Of a stretch of DNA of 37,917 nucleotides, positions 1-8,956 are shown in pieces. The notes under the pieces are model-generated. The model ran no database searches. It was not told where the DNA came from and saw only the letters and a program-made list of their open reading frames with translations. The DNA comes from Nitrosomonadaceae bacterium (GTDB taxonomy: Bacteria > Pseudomonadota > Gammaproteobacteria > Burkholderiales > Nitrosomonadaceae). The position numbers and the translations under genes were made by a program. Each line of letters starts with the position of its first letter. The first letter of the stretch is position 1. The DNA lies in assembly GCA_030646695.1 (NCBI GenBank), contig JAUSLF010000059.1, positions 1 to 37,917 of the forward strand, given 5' to 3'.

Positions 1-256
1 CTTCGTCTCCTTGATCGAACCGGGGACATCCCCCGCGATCAAGGATCGGCGATCTCTACGTTAATTGCAGCAAGATGAATTGGGAGGCTGAAGAGGAGGC
101 GGTGGAATCGGAGCACCACCGCGATAGCGGTTTAGTTCAACGTAATATATACGACATCAATTGTCCGATAATCCGCTTCATATGTCACATAATCATAACC
201 GGGATTAACTATCGTATTGCTTAGGTTGATCAAAGAGCAGAACAAAAGGACAGGCC
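1..256. other. Left-edge stretch without a recognised gene
   Basis: I see no convincing gene here. Short open frames exist (for example one open from about 51 to 225 on the plus strand), but they lack a start codon with a ribosome binding site and resemble no family I know. The stretch may be the tail of a gene cut by the window edge, or the leader of the integrase fragment that follows. A Shine-Dalgarno-like AAAGGA lies just before the ATG at 257. Confidence 0.4.
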
Positions 257-409
257 ATGCAAATAAATACGACAGTATTGCCAGCCGGGAGATTACTGGA
301 TCAGGTGCGCGACAAGATCCGTTTCAAACACTATAGCTTAAGCATGGAAAATATCTGTGTATCCTGGATTAAGCAATACATCTTGTTTAACGGCAAGCGT
401 TACCCGGCG
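257..409 (+). pseudogene. Truncated integron-integrase (tyrosine recombinase) N-terminal fragment
   Basis: The ATG at 257 follows AAAGGACAGGCC. Residues 9-51 (GRLLDQVRDKIRFKHYSLS, then WIKQYILFNGKRYP) match the N-terminal SAM-like DNA-binding domain of integron integrases and related XerC/D-like recombinases. Similarity stops at about codon 51, exactly where the frame runs into the antisense of the queG stop codon at 400-402. The open frame continues to 808, but that part is only antisense queG. The catalytic domain with its R-H-R-H-Y residues is missing, so this cannot be an active recombinase. It is best read as the stub of a mobile-integron or lone integrase gene lost by deletion. What is seen is the truncation; the mechanism is inferred. 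Confidence 0.7.
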
Positions 410-1509
410 TTGCGCCGACTATCATGCTGCTGCAACGCCCACTGCACGTGCTCGCGCACCAGCGCTGAAGCATCATCGCGCCGCGCCTGCAATGCACTGA
501 TCACTGCCGCGGACGATGGCGCGTTGCCCAGCCCAACCGCCAGATTGCGCAACCATTGTTCGTGGCCGATGCGGCGGATCGGGCTGCCGGCAAGCGCGGT
601 GTCGAACCGCTCCTTGCTCCAGCCGAACAGTTCGACCAGAGAGACATCATCCAGGCCGTTGCGCACGGCGAAATCGTCTTCAGCGGTGGTTGCGGCAAAC
701 TTGTTCCACGGACAGATCAACTGGCAATCATCGCAGCCGTACACCCGGTTGCCGATCAGGGGGCGCAGCGTTTCCGGGATGCTGCCCTTATGTTCGATGG
801 TGAGATAGGAAATGCAGCGTCTTGCATCCAGCCGATAGGGTGCGATGATGGCTTGGGTCGGGCAGATCACGATGCATTTGCTGCAACTGCCGCAATAGTT
901 GCCAGCGGCGCGATCCACCGGCAACGGCAAATCGGTATACACCTCGCCCAGAAAAAACATCGATCCCGCTTCGCGGGAAAGCAGCAGCGTATGCTTGCCG
1001 CGCCAGCCAAGGCCGGATTTTTGCGCCCACTCCACTTCCATCACTGGCGCGCTGTCAGTGAACACGCGGTAATTGAAAGGTCCCACCTCCGCGGCAATTT
1101 TATCGGCCAGTTTCTGCAGGCGCGCACGTAGCACCTTGTGGTAATCGCGTCCCAGCGCGTAGCGGGAAATAAATGCCCTGGTGCCATCCTGCATCACCTC
1201 CCAGCTATCCTTCGCTGCAGGCGGAGTGTTATTCATGCGCACCGAGATCACGCGCAGCGTATCAGGCACGAGTTCCGCCGGGCGGGTGCGGCGACTGCCG
1301 TGTTTTGCCATATAATCCATTTCACCGTGATGGCCCTGATTGAGCCACTCGCGCAGGCCCGCTTCGGCCTGTGACATATCGGCAGCGGCATCGGCGATGC
1401 GGATATCCTGGAAACCGAGTTCCTTGCTCCAGGCTTTGATGGCAACAGTTAGCGCTACGAAATCTTGTGGCGGATTTTTGGAGATATTTTCTTGCATAGT
1501 TCTCATCAT
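400..1509 (-). CDS. queG: Epoxyqueuosine reductase QueG
   Basis: QueG reduces epoxyqueuosine to queuosine in tRNAs with GUN anticodons, the last step of queuosine synthesis in the cytoplasm, using a cobalamin cofactor and two [4Fe-4S] clusters. The product (369 aa from the chosen start) has the two ferredoxin-like cysteine sets, CGSCSKCIVICPTQAI and, later, YGCDDCQLICPWN, the latter being a hallmark of the family. Length fits the family. The frame is open up to 1590, but GGAG on the minus strand sits 5 and 8 nt before the ATGs at 1509 and 1506, so I start there; ATG 1497 is another option. The 5' end overlaps that of divergent tsaE, so promoters must lie inside the coding sequence of the opposite gene. 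The 3' end abuts an integrase remnant. Confidence 0.92.
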   Translation of the reverse strand: MMRTMQENISKNPPQDFVALTVAIKAWSKELGFQDIRIADAAADMSQAEAGLREWLNQGHHGEMDYMAKHGSRRTRPAELVPDTLRVISVRMNNTPPAAKDSWEVMQDGTRAFISRYALGRDYHKVLRARLQKLADKIAAEVGPFNYRVFTDSAPVMEVEWAQKSGLGWRGKHTLLLSREAGSMFFLGEVYTDLPLPVDRAAGNYCGSCSKCIVICPTQAIIAPYRLDARRCISYLTIEHKGSIPETLRPLIGNRVYGCDDCQLICPWNKFAATTAEDDFAVRNGLDDVSLVELFGWSKERFDTALAGSPIRRIGHEQWLRNLAVGLGNAPSSAAVISALQARRDDASALVREHVQWALQQHDSRRNAG

Positions 1510-1986
1510 ACCGGCTCCGCTGCGATACATCATCTTGCTGATGAAGCCGCAACGCTGGCGTTGGGCGCGGAAATCGCGGCGATATTGCATTCCGGCTTGA
1601 TCGTTTTCCTGCGCGGCAATCTTGGTGCCGGCAAAACCACGCTGGCTCGCGGCATCTTGTGTGGCCTGGGTTATCAGGGAAAAGTGAAGAGTCCTACGTA
1701 TAATTTGGTTGAACTTTACAAAATTTCTAGGTTATACTTCTATCACTTTGATTTCTATCGTTTCAACGATCCGATTGAATGGGAGGATGCAGGTTTCCGC
1801 GAATATTTCAACGCGGAGTCAATCTGTCTGGTGGAATGGCCCGAAAAAGCGCGCGGACTGTTGCCCACAGCGGATTTGCAGGTTCTTCTCAGTATCACCG
1901 AAACAGGCCGCAATGTTGAAATTCAAGCGGGCACGGAGGCGGGCAGACAGTGTTTGAAACATTGGCAAACTCCAGCACACCCCTGA
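1492..1986 (+). CDS. tsaE: tRNA threonylcarbamoyladenosine biosynthesis ATPase TsaE
   Basis: TsaE is the small P-loop ATPase of the TsaBDE complex that makes the universal t6A37 modification in ANN-decoding tRNAs. The product is about 164 aa. It has a clear Walker A motif (GNLGAGKTT) followed by the family pattern SPTYNLVE, then HFDFYR and WPEKA, all usual for TsaE. No ATG fits. I chose the TTG at 1492 because TTTGGAGA lies 6-7 nt upstream and because it gives the usual short lead before the HLADEAATLALG region; another TTG at 1465 is possible. It overlaps the 5' end of queG on the other strand and, by 37 nt, the start of amiC downstream, so tsaE and amiC are very probably cotranscribed. Confidence 0.9.
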   Translation: MHSSHHTGSAAIHHLADEAATLALGAEIAAILHSGLIVFLRGNLGAGKTTLARGILCGLGYQGKVKSPTYNLVELYKISRLYFYHFDFYRFNDPIEWEDAGFREYFNAESICLVEWPEKARGLLPTADLQVLLSITETGRNVEIQAGTEAGRQCLKHWQTPAHP

Positions 1987-3308
1987 TCACGGCAGCACCC
2001 ACTCGCCGCAAGCCCTCATTTTTTTCAACACTGCTCACATTTTTGTCGCTAACAGGGACGGGGGCATTGCTGTTGTTGTCCGGCAATGCTGCCTCTGCCG
2101 ATACGGCCATCAGTGCCGCCCGTGTCTGGCCGGCAGCAGAATACACCCGCATCACGCTGGAATCAGCCACGCCGATTCAGTACTCGGTTAGCATACTGAA
2201 GAACCCGGATCGGGTGGTGGTCGATCTGGAAGACATCACGCTTACTTCGGAACTGGAAAATCTGCCGGGTAAAATCAACGCTGCCGATCCTTATATCCAT
2301 GCGCTGCGTATCGGCCGCTTTAAGCCGGGTGTGCTGCGACTGGTGCTGGATCTCAAAACCGAAGTCGCACCACAGGTATTCGAACTCAAGCCCGTGGCCA
2401 GTTACGGCTACCGGCTGGTGCTGGATATTTATCCGGCCATCCCGCTTGACCCGTTGATGGCACTGCTAAACGAGAACGCAACGATCACGCCACAGACCGG
2501 TGGCACTGCTGATACCAAGGTCGATGTAAAGACTCAGGACAAAGTTAACAAGAGCAGCGAGTCTGCCGGAAAAACCAAGCCGGAAATAAGACGGCTTATT
2601 ATCATTGCAATTGACCCGGGCCATGGCGGCGAGGATCCTGGTGCAATAAGCCGTAGCGGTACCCGGGAGAAAGATATCACGCTGGCCATCGCCCAAAAAC
2701 TCAAGGCCAAGATAGACAAAGAGCCCAACATGCGCGCGGCATTGACGCGGGACGGGGATTATTTCATATCGCTGCCAATGCGCCTCACCAAGGCGCGCCA
2801 GTTGAACGCCGACCTGTTCGTATCGGTTCACGCCGATGCTTTCATCAAGCCGCATGCACGCGGCTCGTCGGTATTTGCACTATCCGAGCGTGGCGCAACT
2901 TCTGCTGCAGCCCGCTGGCTGGCGAAAAAGGAAAATGACGCGGATCTGATCGGTGGGGTCAATCTTGACGTTAAAGACCATTATCTCAAGCAAACCCTGC
3001 TGGATTTGTCGCAGACCGCAACCATCAACGACAGTCTCAAACTCGGCCGGGAAGTGCTCGCGGAAATCGGCGATATCAACCACTTGCACAAAAATGAGGT
3101 GGAGCAAGCAGGATTTGCCGTACTCAAATCGCCCGATATCCCCTCAATCCTGGTGGAAACCGCTTTTATCAGCAATCCTGACGAAGAAAAGAGACTGAAA
3201 GATACTGCCTATCAGGATAAAATGGCCGAAGCGATGCTTGCTGGCATCAAGCGGTATTTCGCCAACAACCCGCCGCTGGCACGTTCCAAAATGGTGCGGT
3301 TGGAGTAG
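1950..3308 (+). CDS. amiC: N-acetylmuramoyl-L-alanine amidase AmiC
   Basis: This periplasmic zinc amidase cleaves the bond between N-acetylmuramic acid and L-alanine to split septal peptidoglycan in daughter-cell separation. The 452-aa product has an N-terminal basic and hydrophobic export signal (about residues 20-50), an AMIN domain for septal targeting (about 58-160), a variable linker, and a C-terminal Amidase_3 domain (about 215-440). Expected zinc ligands and catalytic residues are visible: His225 in DPGHGGEDPG, Glu240 in REKDI, His294 in SVHADAF and Glu403 in VETAFIS. The start is a GTG inside tsaE, preceded by GGAGG about 11 nt upstream. The signal begins with a longer cytosolic stretch than usual, so a later start is possible. 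The tsaE-amiC order is common in Proteobacteria. Confidence 0.93.
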   Translation: MFETLANSSTPLITAAPTRRKPSFFSTLLTFLSLTGTGALLLLSGNAASADTAISAARVWPAAEYTRITLESATPIQYSVSILKNPDRVVVDLEDITLTSELENLPGKINAADPYIHALRIGRFKPGVLRLVLDLKTEVAPQVFELKPVASYGYRLVLDIYPAIPLDPLMALLNENATITPQTGGTADTKVDVKTQDKVNKSSESAGKTKPEIRRLIIIAIDPGHGGEDPGAISRSGTREKDITLAIAQKLKAKIDKEPNMRAALTRDGDYFISLPMRLTKARQLNADLFVSVHADAFIKPHARGSSVFALSERGATSAAARWLAKKENDADLIGGVNLDVKDHYLKQTLLDLSQTATINDSLKLGREVLAEIGDINHLHKNEVEQAGFAVLKSPDIPSILVETAFISNPDEEKRLKDTAYQDKMAEAMLAGIKRYFANNPPLARSKMVRLE

Positions 3309-3344
3309 CGCCCTCTCTGCTGCCTGCAAATAGGCCGGCAAAGA

Positions 3345-3884
3345 TCATCTCTGTTCTGCTTCTATCGTACTCATGTGGAAACCCCATTGACCTTGGCGGC
3401 GTTCCTCAAAATAACGTTTCAACGGTTCGCGAATGACACGGAAAGCCAGTGTGTCCCAGGGAATCTCCGTTTCGCCAAAAAGCTGGACCTCAAGACTTTC
3501 GATTCCAGGTTTGAAATCCAGGTCCAGCAGCCGTGCCCGAAACAGTATGTGCACCTGGTTGATATGCGGCAGATTGTAAATGGCATAGAGAGGCCCCATT
3601 TCCACTCGGGCGTTGGCTTCTTCCAGGGTTTCACGCGCAGCGGCCTCAACCAGGGTTTCGGCATTTTCCATAAATCCTGCAGGCAAGGTCCACAAACCGT
3701 GGCGCGGCTCAATGGCACGGCGGCATAGCAATACCTTGTCTTCCCATTCGGGGATACAACCTACCACCATCTTGGGATTCTGATAATGAATAATGCTGCA
3801 TGCGGGACACACGTAACGCGGCAGTGTGTCGCCTGCGGGAACACGCAGTTCCACCGGCGTACCGCAATTGCTGCAATATTTCAT
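3345..3884 (-). CDS. Nudix hydrolase with N-terminal zinc ribbon
   Basis: This 179-aa protein combines an N-terminal zinc ribbon (CSNCG near residue 4 and CPAC about 20 residues later) with a Nudix domain. The Nudix box is complete: it starts GFMENAE and ends RETLEEANA, giving the G-x5-E-x7-REUxEE pattern that binds the metal and hydrolyses nucleoside diphosphates linked to another moiety. The ribbon recalls NudC-type NADH pyrophosphatases, but the protein is shorter and lacks a full NudC N-terminal domain, so the substrate is open. Start ATG 3884 lies just before the ribbon; AAGG is about 9 nt upstream. It is divergent from nadE and convergent with amiC. A role in pyridine-nucleotide turnover next to NAD synthase is a guess from context. 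Confidence 0.85.
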   Translation of the reverse strand: MKYCSNCGTPVELRVPAGDTLPRYVCPACSIIHYQNPKMVVGCIPEWEDKVLLCRRAIEPRHGLWTLPAGFMENAETLVEAAARETLEEANARVEMGPLYAIYNLPHINQVHILFRARLLDLDFKPGIESLEVQLFGETEIPWDTLAFRVIREPLKRYFEERRQGQWGFHMSTIEAEQR

Positions 3885-4081
3885 AAGAGTGCCTTGGTTC
3901 GGTGGGCTGCGTACGCGACTGGAGGGATAGTAAACACATATTGATTCTAACATGGCGGTGAATATGTTGATTGGTGGCCGATAGACTCCGTCGCAGCGCA
4001 GTACCCGCAGATGGAAGCATATTCTGCTATGATCCAACAGGCTTTTAGCTCAAGCCGACAACGGAAGTTCATCCCCTCATT

Positions 4082-4096
4082 ATGAAACTCGCATGA
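4082..4096 (+). promoter_or_regulatory. Four-codon leader ORF overlapping the nadE start
   Basis: ATG AAA CTC GCA TGA sits directly before nadE and its stop overlaps the nadE ATG as ATGA. It encodes MKLA, the same four residues that begin NadE, so it looks like a small duplication of the start region. The nearest Shine-Dalgarno-like sequence (GGAAG, 4063-4067) is 14 nt from this ATG and 25 nt from that of nadE. Termination-reinitiation could therefore feed nadE translation. This is inference; the sequence could be incidental. Confidence 0.3.
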
Positions 4097-5709
4097 AGCT
4101 TGCCATTGCCCAAATCAATTGCACAGTCGGTGATCTCGCCGGCAATGCTGCAAAAATTCTTGATTGTGCCAACCGCGCAAAAAACATGGGGGCCGCATTG
4201 ATCGTTACGCCGGAACTGGCACTGTCCGGCTACCCACCTGAAGATTTGCTACTGCGCGAAGGATTTCATCGGGCGTGTAAAATTGCGCTCGCAAACCTTG
4301 CCGAAAAAATAACCGGCATCACTCTGCTGGTGGGGCATCCGCACCTCGTTGACAGCGGGATTTACAATGCCGCTTCAGTGATACGCGATGGCCAGGTCAT
4401 TGCCACCTATCACAAGAACAGATTGCCCAATTACACCGTATTCGATGAGCAGCGCTATTTTGAATCCGGCGCCGATCCTTGTATTTTCGATGTGGCGGGC
4501 ACGAAATTCGGGATCAATATTTGTGCCGATGTCTGGGAAGAAGGTGCGGCCACCCGCGCCAGGGAGGCGGGAGCCGATGTGCTGCTGGTGCTGAACGCCT
4601 CGCCCTATCATATGGACAAGCAGACCTTGCGCCACCAGTTGATACGCCAGCGCATCAGCGAGACGGGTATTGCCATCGTCTATGCCAATCTGGTGGGTGG
4701 ACAGGACGAACTGGTGTTCGACGGCGCTTCGTTTGCCATGAATAATATAGGTGAGTTGACTCATCAGTTCGATGAGTTCACTGAAACCCTTGGGCTGATC
4801 GAACTGCAAAACGGCATGCCCGTGCCGGGGGAGATTGTGTTGCGGCAAATTCTGCAGGCAAGCATCTATCGGGCACTGTGCCTCGGGGTGAAGGATTATG
4901 TCGGCAAGAATGAATTCCCCGGCGTACTGCTGGGGCTGTCCGGCGGGGTTGATTCGGCGCTGACGCTGGCGATCGCGGTGGATGCACTGGGTGCCGACAA
5001 AGTGCGGGCGGTGATGATGCCGTCGCAATACACCGCCGATATCAGCCGGCAGGATGCGCACATGATGGCCCAAACGATGGGAGTACGTTACAGCGAGCTC
5101 CCTATCAAACCGGTATTTGACCAATTCCTGAGTACACTGGCGGACGAATTCAAGAGTTTGCCACCAGCCGGGAATGCGGATACCACCGAAGAAAATCTGC
5201 AGGCGCGCATCCGTGGCACCCTGCTGATGGCGTTATCGAACAAATACGGCTCGATCGTGCTCACTACCGGTAACAAGTCCGAAATGGCAGTGGGCTACTG
5301 CACCCTGTACGGCGACATGGCCGGCGGTTTTGCAGTACTGAAGGATATCAGCAAAACCATGGTGTACCGGCTTTGCCACTACCGCAACAGCTTGGGAAAA
5401 GTGATCCCGGAGCGTGTTATCCAGCGTGCGCCTTCCGCCGAATTGCGCCCCAACCAGACCGATCAGGATAGCCTGCCGCCGTATGAAGTACTCGACGCTA
5501 TCATCGAAGCTTACATGGAACGCGATTTGTCGTTGCATGAAATTATTCGCATGAACTTCACCGAAGCTGATGTGCGGCGGGTGCTGCATCTCATCCGCGT
5601 GAGCGAATACAAGCGCCGCCAATCCCCGGTTGGCATCCGCATCACCCAGCGTGGCTTCGGCAAGGACTGGCGCTATCCAATCACATCGAAATATCGAGAC
5701 GAATTCTGA
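4093..5709 (+). CDS. nadE: Glutamine-dependent NAD+ synthetase
   Basis: NadE amidates deamido-NAD+ to NAD+ with ATP, using ammonia released from glutamine by its own N-terminal domain. The 538-aa length is that of the bacterial two-domain enzyme. The nitrilase-type glutaminase domain (about 1-260) shows the Glu-Lys-Cys triad: Glu41 in TPELALSGYPP, Lys108 in YHKNRLPNY and Cys144 in GINICADVWEE. The synthetase domain (about 265-538) has the PP-loop LGLSGGVDSALT (SGGVDS at 283-288) and the TTGNKSE motif. No normally spaced ribosome binding site precedes the ATG at 4093; a four-codon ORF overlaps it. The next gene, 66 nt downstream, is glnB, a pairing found in other betaproteobacteria that suggests coupling of nitrogen sensing with a glutamine-consuming enzyme. 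Confidence 0.96.
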   Translation: MKLAIAQINCTVGDLAGNAAKILDCANRAKNMGAALIVTPELALSGYPPEDLLLREGFHRACKIALANLAEKITGITLLVGHPHLVDSGIYNAASVIRDGQVIATYHKNRLPNYTVFDEQRYFESGADPCIFDVAGTKFGINICADVWEEGAATRAREAGADVLLVLNASPYHMDKQTLRHQLIRQRISETGIAIVYANLVGGQDELVFDGASFAMNNIGELTHQFDEFTETLGLIELQNGMPVPGEIVLRQILQASIYRALCLGVKDYVGKNEFPGVLLGLSGGVDSALTLAIAVDALGADKVRAVMMPSQYTADISRQDAHMMAQTMGVRYSELPIKPVFDQFLSTLADEFKSLPPAGNADTTEENLQARIRGTLLMALSNKYGSIVLTTGNKSEMAVGYCTLYGDMAGGFAVLKDISKTMVYRLCHYRNSLGKVIPERVIQRAPSAELRPNQTDQDSLPPYEVLDAIIEAYMERDLSLHEIIRMNFTEADVRRVLHLIRVSEYKRRQSPVGIRITQRGFGKDWRYPITSKYRDEF

Positions 5710-6114
<405 letters not shown>

Positions 6115-6184
6115 GGAACCTTAATCTGGACGCTTCGTGCTCAGGGTTCATGGAACTTAGCCCGTAAACGGGTATCATATCACC

Positions 6185-7693
6185 ATGAAATTGCGCTATC
6201 TGACGGCAGCAATATTGCCACTTCTGTTTGCTCTGAACGTCTCTGCTGACGAGTTGCCCGAACTGGGTGATGTCTCCCAGGCTACCATCTCGCCACGCCA
6301 GGAACGGCAGCTTGGTTTGCAGATCATGACCGAGATTCGCGCCGACCGCAGCTATCTTGACGACCCCGAAATAGCCGCTTATCTCACCAATCTCGGCAAC
6401 AGACTGCTTGCCGGATCGAACGAGGATCATCCCGACCAGGAGTTTGAATTCTTTGCTCTGCAGGATCCGTCCATCAACGCATTTGCGCTGCCCGGCGGTT
6501 TCATGGGTTTCAACAGCGGCCTCATTCTCGCCGCGCAGGGCGAATCGGAATTGGCCGGTGTGATGGCGCATGAAATCGCGCACGTCACCCAGAAACACCT
6601 CGCGCGCATGATCTCCGGGCAGAAATACGGCATGCTGACCACTCTGGCATCGCTGGCAGTGGCGATTCTGGTTTCGCGTTCAAACCCGCAAGCTGGGCAG
6701 GCTGCTGCGGCCGCTGCCCAAGCACTTGCAATCCAGTCGCGGCTGGATTTTACCCGTGACAATGAAAAAGAGGCCGATCGTATCGGGCTGAACATACTGA
6801 CCAGCGCAGGACTTGATCCAAATGGGATGACGGAATTTTTCGAACGCCTGCAAAAAGCCGGACGGTTTCACGAGAACGGAGCGCCGTCTTATTTGCGCAC
6901 TCACCCGATCACTTATGAACGGATTGCAGACATTCAGAACCGTACGCACAATATGTCTTACCGGCAAGTCCCTGACAGCCTTGATTTCCAGTTGGTGCGC
7001 GCCAAGCTGCGTGCGCTCCAGGGAAAACCCAAGGACGCGGTAAGGTATTTTGAATCCAGTATTCGGGACAAACGCTACAACAGCGAGGTTGCGGAACGCT
7101 ATGGATTGATCAACGCTTTATTGCGGGACAGGAATTACGTACGCGCAGACAAGGAATTGACACTGCTCTACGAAACTTCGCGGGCTGGCGGCATGATAGA
7201 GATGCTGGAGAATCACCGCCTGGGTACGGCGATCCGGATCGAGCGTAAGATTTCGCGCTCCAGTCCTATGATTGAGACTCTTGCGGCTCGCGTCAAACTT
7301 GCTATGGGACAGTCTGCGGATGCCTTCGGCATTTACCGGACCGCATTGCGAATTTATCCGCAGCACCGGGCACTAACCTATGATTACGCTGAGGCGCTGC
7401 TGCGCAGCGACAGCGTCGATGCTGCACTCAAATTCATCAACCAGCAACTGCTGTTTACTCCCAACGATATACGCCTTTACAACTTGCAGGCACAAGGTTA
7501 CGCGGCACTGGGGAGGAATTTGTTGCAGCACCGCGCCCAGGCGGAAGCCTACATCCGGCAGGGTTATCTCGCCGCCGCCATTGATCAGTTGCAGACTGCA
7601 TTGAGAAGCAATGACGGTGACTTCTATCAGGTATCCAGTGTTGAAGCGCGCCTTAAGGAGATGCGCGAACTGGCTACCGCCAATAAAAACTAG
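6185..7693 (+). CDS. bepA: Periplasmic M48 metalloprotease/chaperone BepA-like (YfgC)
   Basis: BepA-type proteins assist outer-membrane protein assembly, notably of LptD, and degrade stalled intermediates in the periplasm. The 502-aa product has a cleavable signal (about residues 1-21, ending NVSA/DE), an M48 peptidase domain (about 40-260) and a C-terminal part made of TPR-like helical repeats (about 265-495). The zinc site is intact: HEIAH at 129-133 and Glu194 in the ExxxD motif EKEAD. The conserved lid segment SINAFALPGGFMG is also present. The start follows a small GC-rich hairpin (CCCGT-AA-ACGGG, 6161-6172). The gene stands alone and is followed by a long palindrome at 7694-7739. Confidence 0.88.
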   Translation: MKLRYLTAAILPLLFALNVSADELPELGDVSQATISPRQERQLGLQIMTEIRADRSYLDDPEIAAYLTNLGNRLLAGSNEDHPDQEFEFFALQDPSINAFALPGGFMGFNSGLILAAQGESELAGVMAHEIAHVTQKHLARMISGQKYGMLTTLASLAVAILVSRSNPQAGQAAAAAAQALAIQSRLDFTRDNEKEADRIGLNILTSAGLDPNGMTEFFERLQKAGRFHENGAPSYLRTHPITYERIADIQNRTHNMSYRQVPDSLDFQLVRAKLRALQGKPKDAVRYFESSIRDKRYNSEVAERYGLINALLRDRNYVRADKELTLLYETSRAGGMIEMLENHRLGTAIRIERKISRSSPMIETLAARVKLAMGQSADAFGIYRTALRIYPQHRALTYDYAEALLRSDSVDAALKFINQQLLFTPNDIRLYNLQAQGYAALGRNLLQHRAQAEAYIRQGYLAAAIDQLQTALRSNDGDFYQVSSVEARLKEMRELATANKN

Positions 7694-7739
7694 GGAACCG
7701 CTGAACAAGTCCTCCACGGAGGACTTGTTCAGCGGTTCC
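7694..7739. repeat. 46-bp perfect palindrome, possibly a terminator hairpin
   Basis: Two perfect 22-bp arms (starting GGAACCGCTGAACAAGTCC and its reverse complement) are separated by only 2 nt. The palindrome begins directly after the bepA stop codon. It could fold as a very strong hairpin in mRNA and end or protect the bepA transcript, but no T-run follows, so it is not a canonical intrinsic terminator. Its length and perfection suggest an extragenic repeat element rather than an ordinary terminator. Confidence 0.75.
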
Positions 7740-7813
7740 ATAAACCTCCCACACTCAGGTAACATTCGGCTTTCACTCTGTCCAGTCTGGCACAGAACAT
7801 AACCTGGTCGCTC

Positions 7814-8956
7814 ATGATCACTATTTCCCGCACCAAGCTGCTCGTCATTGTCGCAATGCTGCTACTGGCCGCTATCGCCGTCTGGTACTGGGGTACCAAA
7901 CCCGAATCCAGGCAGGAGCGTTATAAAACTCAGGTGGTCGATCGTGGAGACATCGTGCAGAGCATTTCCGCGAATGGTACGCTCAACCCGGTGGAGCTGG
8001 TCAATGTCGGTACTCAGGTATCGGGTACGATATTCAAGATGCATGCTGATTTCAACGACCAGATCAAAGTGGGCCAGGTGTTGGCTGAACTTGACCCGGC
8101 ATTGTTTCGGGCGCAGTTGCAGCAATCCGAGGCCAACGTGATGAATGCGCGCGCCGTACTAAAACTGGCGGAAAACAAGATGACCCGTAACCTTGCGCTC
8201 AAGGAGCAGGGTTTTATTTCCAGTGACGCACTGAATGTGTTCGAGCAGCAACTGGATGCCGCCCGCGCCCAGCTTGCGCTGAGTGCGGCGCAGCTGGCGC
8301 GCGACCGTGCCAATCTCGATTACAGCGTGATCAAATCACCGATTTCCGGGGTAGTGGTGGCGCGTAATGTTGACCTTGGCCAGACTGTAGCGGCGAGTTT
8401 CCAGACACCCGTTCTGTTCCAGATTGCCAAGGATTTGCGCCAAATGCAGATCGATACCAGCGTAGCGGAGGCGGATATCGGCCAGCTGCGTCTCGGCCAG
8501 CAGGCAAATTTTACGGTGGATGCTTTCCACGAGCGCGAGTTCACCGGCACAGTAAAGCAGGTGCGGCTCAATCCCACCATCCAGCAGAATGTGGTCACCT
8601 ATAACGTGGTGGTGACGGTAGCCAACGACGATGGTGCGCTGCTACCCGGTATGACCGCCAACGTACGCTTCGCCGTCAATCAGAAGAATGCTGCGCTGCG
8701 AGTACCCAATGCGGCGCTGCGCTACAAACCGACCGATGCCGATGCCGACAGCGCGACGGCCAGGCAACCGGGCAAACCCGCACTCTACCGGCTGGAGAAT
8801 GATAAACCCGTTCGGGTCAGCGTCAGAACCGGCATCGCTGACGGCAGTTTCACCGAAATCATCGAAGGCGAAATTAAGGAAGGCGACAAGCTGGTCGTGC
8901 GCGAGACCGCCAACAAAGATAAATCGGGCAGTAACTTCAAGCTCAGAATGTTCTGA
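7814..8956 (+). CDS. macA: Efflux periplasmic adaptor (membrane fusion) protein, MacA type
   Basis: This is the periplasmic adaptor that would bridge an inner-membrane MacB-type ABC transporter to an outer-membrane TolC-like channel. The 380-aa protein has one N-terminal membrane helix (about residues 8-26), a biotinyl/lipoyl-like half (GTLNPVELVNVGTQVSG), a helical hairpin rich in Ala, Gln and Leu (about 90-165), the second lipoyl half (SPISGVVVARNVDLGQTV), then beta-barrel and membrane-proximal domains. It overlaps the downstream ATPase gene by one base (TGATG), so the three genes macA, ATPase and permease form one translationally coupled operon. No TolC partner is encoded nearby. The substrate (macrolide, peptide, lipid or siderophore) cannot be told from sequence. 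Confidence 0.9.
   Translation: MITISRTKLLVIVAMLLLAAIAVWYWGTKPESRQERYKTQVVDRGDIVQSISANGTLNPVELVNVGTQVSGTIFKMHADFNDQIKVGQVLAELDPALFRAQLQQSEANVMNARAVLKLAENKMTRNLALKEQGFISSDALNVFEQQLDAARAQLALSAAQLARDRANLDYSVIKSPISGVVVARNVDLGQTVAASFQTPVLFQIAKDLRQMQIDTSVAEADIGQLRLGQQANFTVDAFHEREFTGTVKQVRLNPTIQQNVVTYNVVVTVANDDGALLPGMTANVRFAVNQKNAALRVPNAALRYKPTDADADSATARQPGKPALYRLENDKPVRVSVRTGIADGSFTEIIEGEIKEGDKLVVRETANKDKSGSNFKLRMF

Noticed and set aside
410..808. Open plus-strand continuation of the integrase fragment
   Set aside because: It is antisense to queG, has no integrase motifs after codon 51, and reads as a low-complexity Arg/Ser/Cys-rich shadow.
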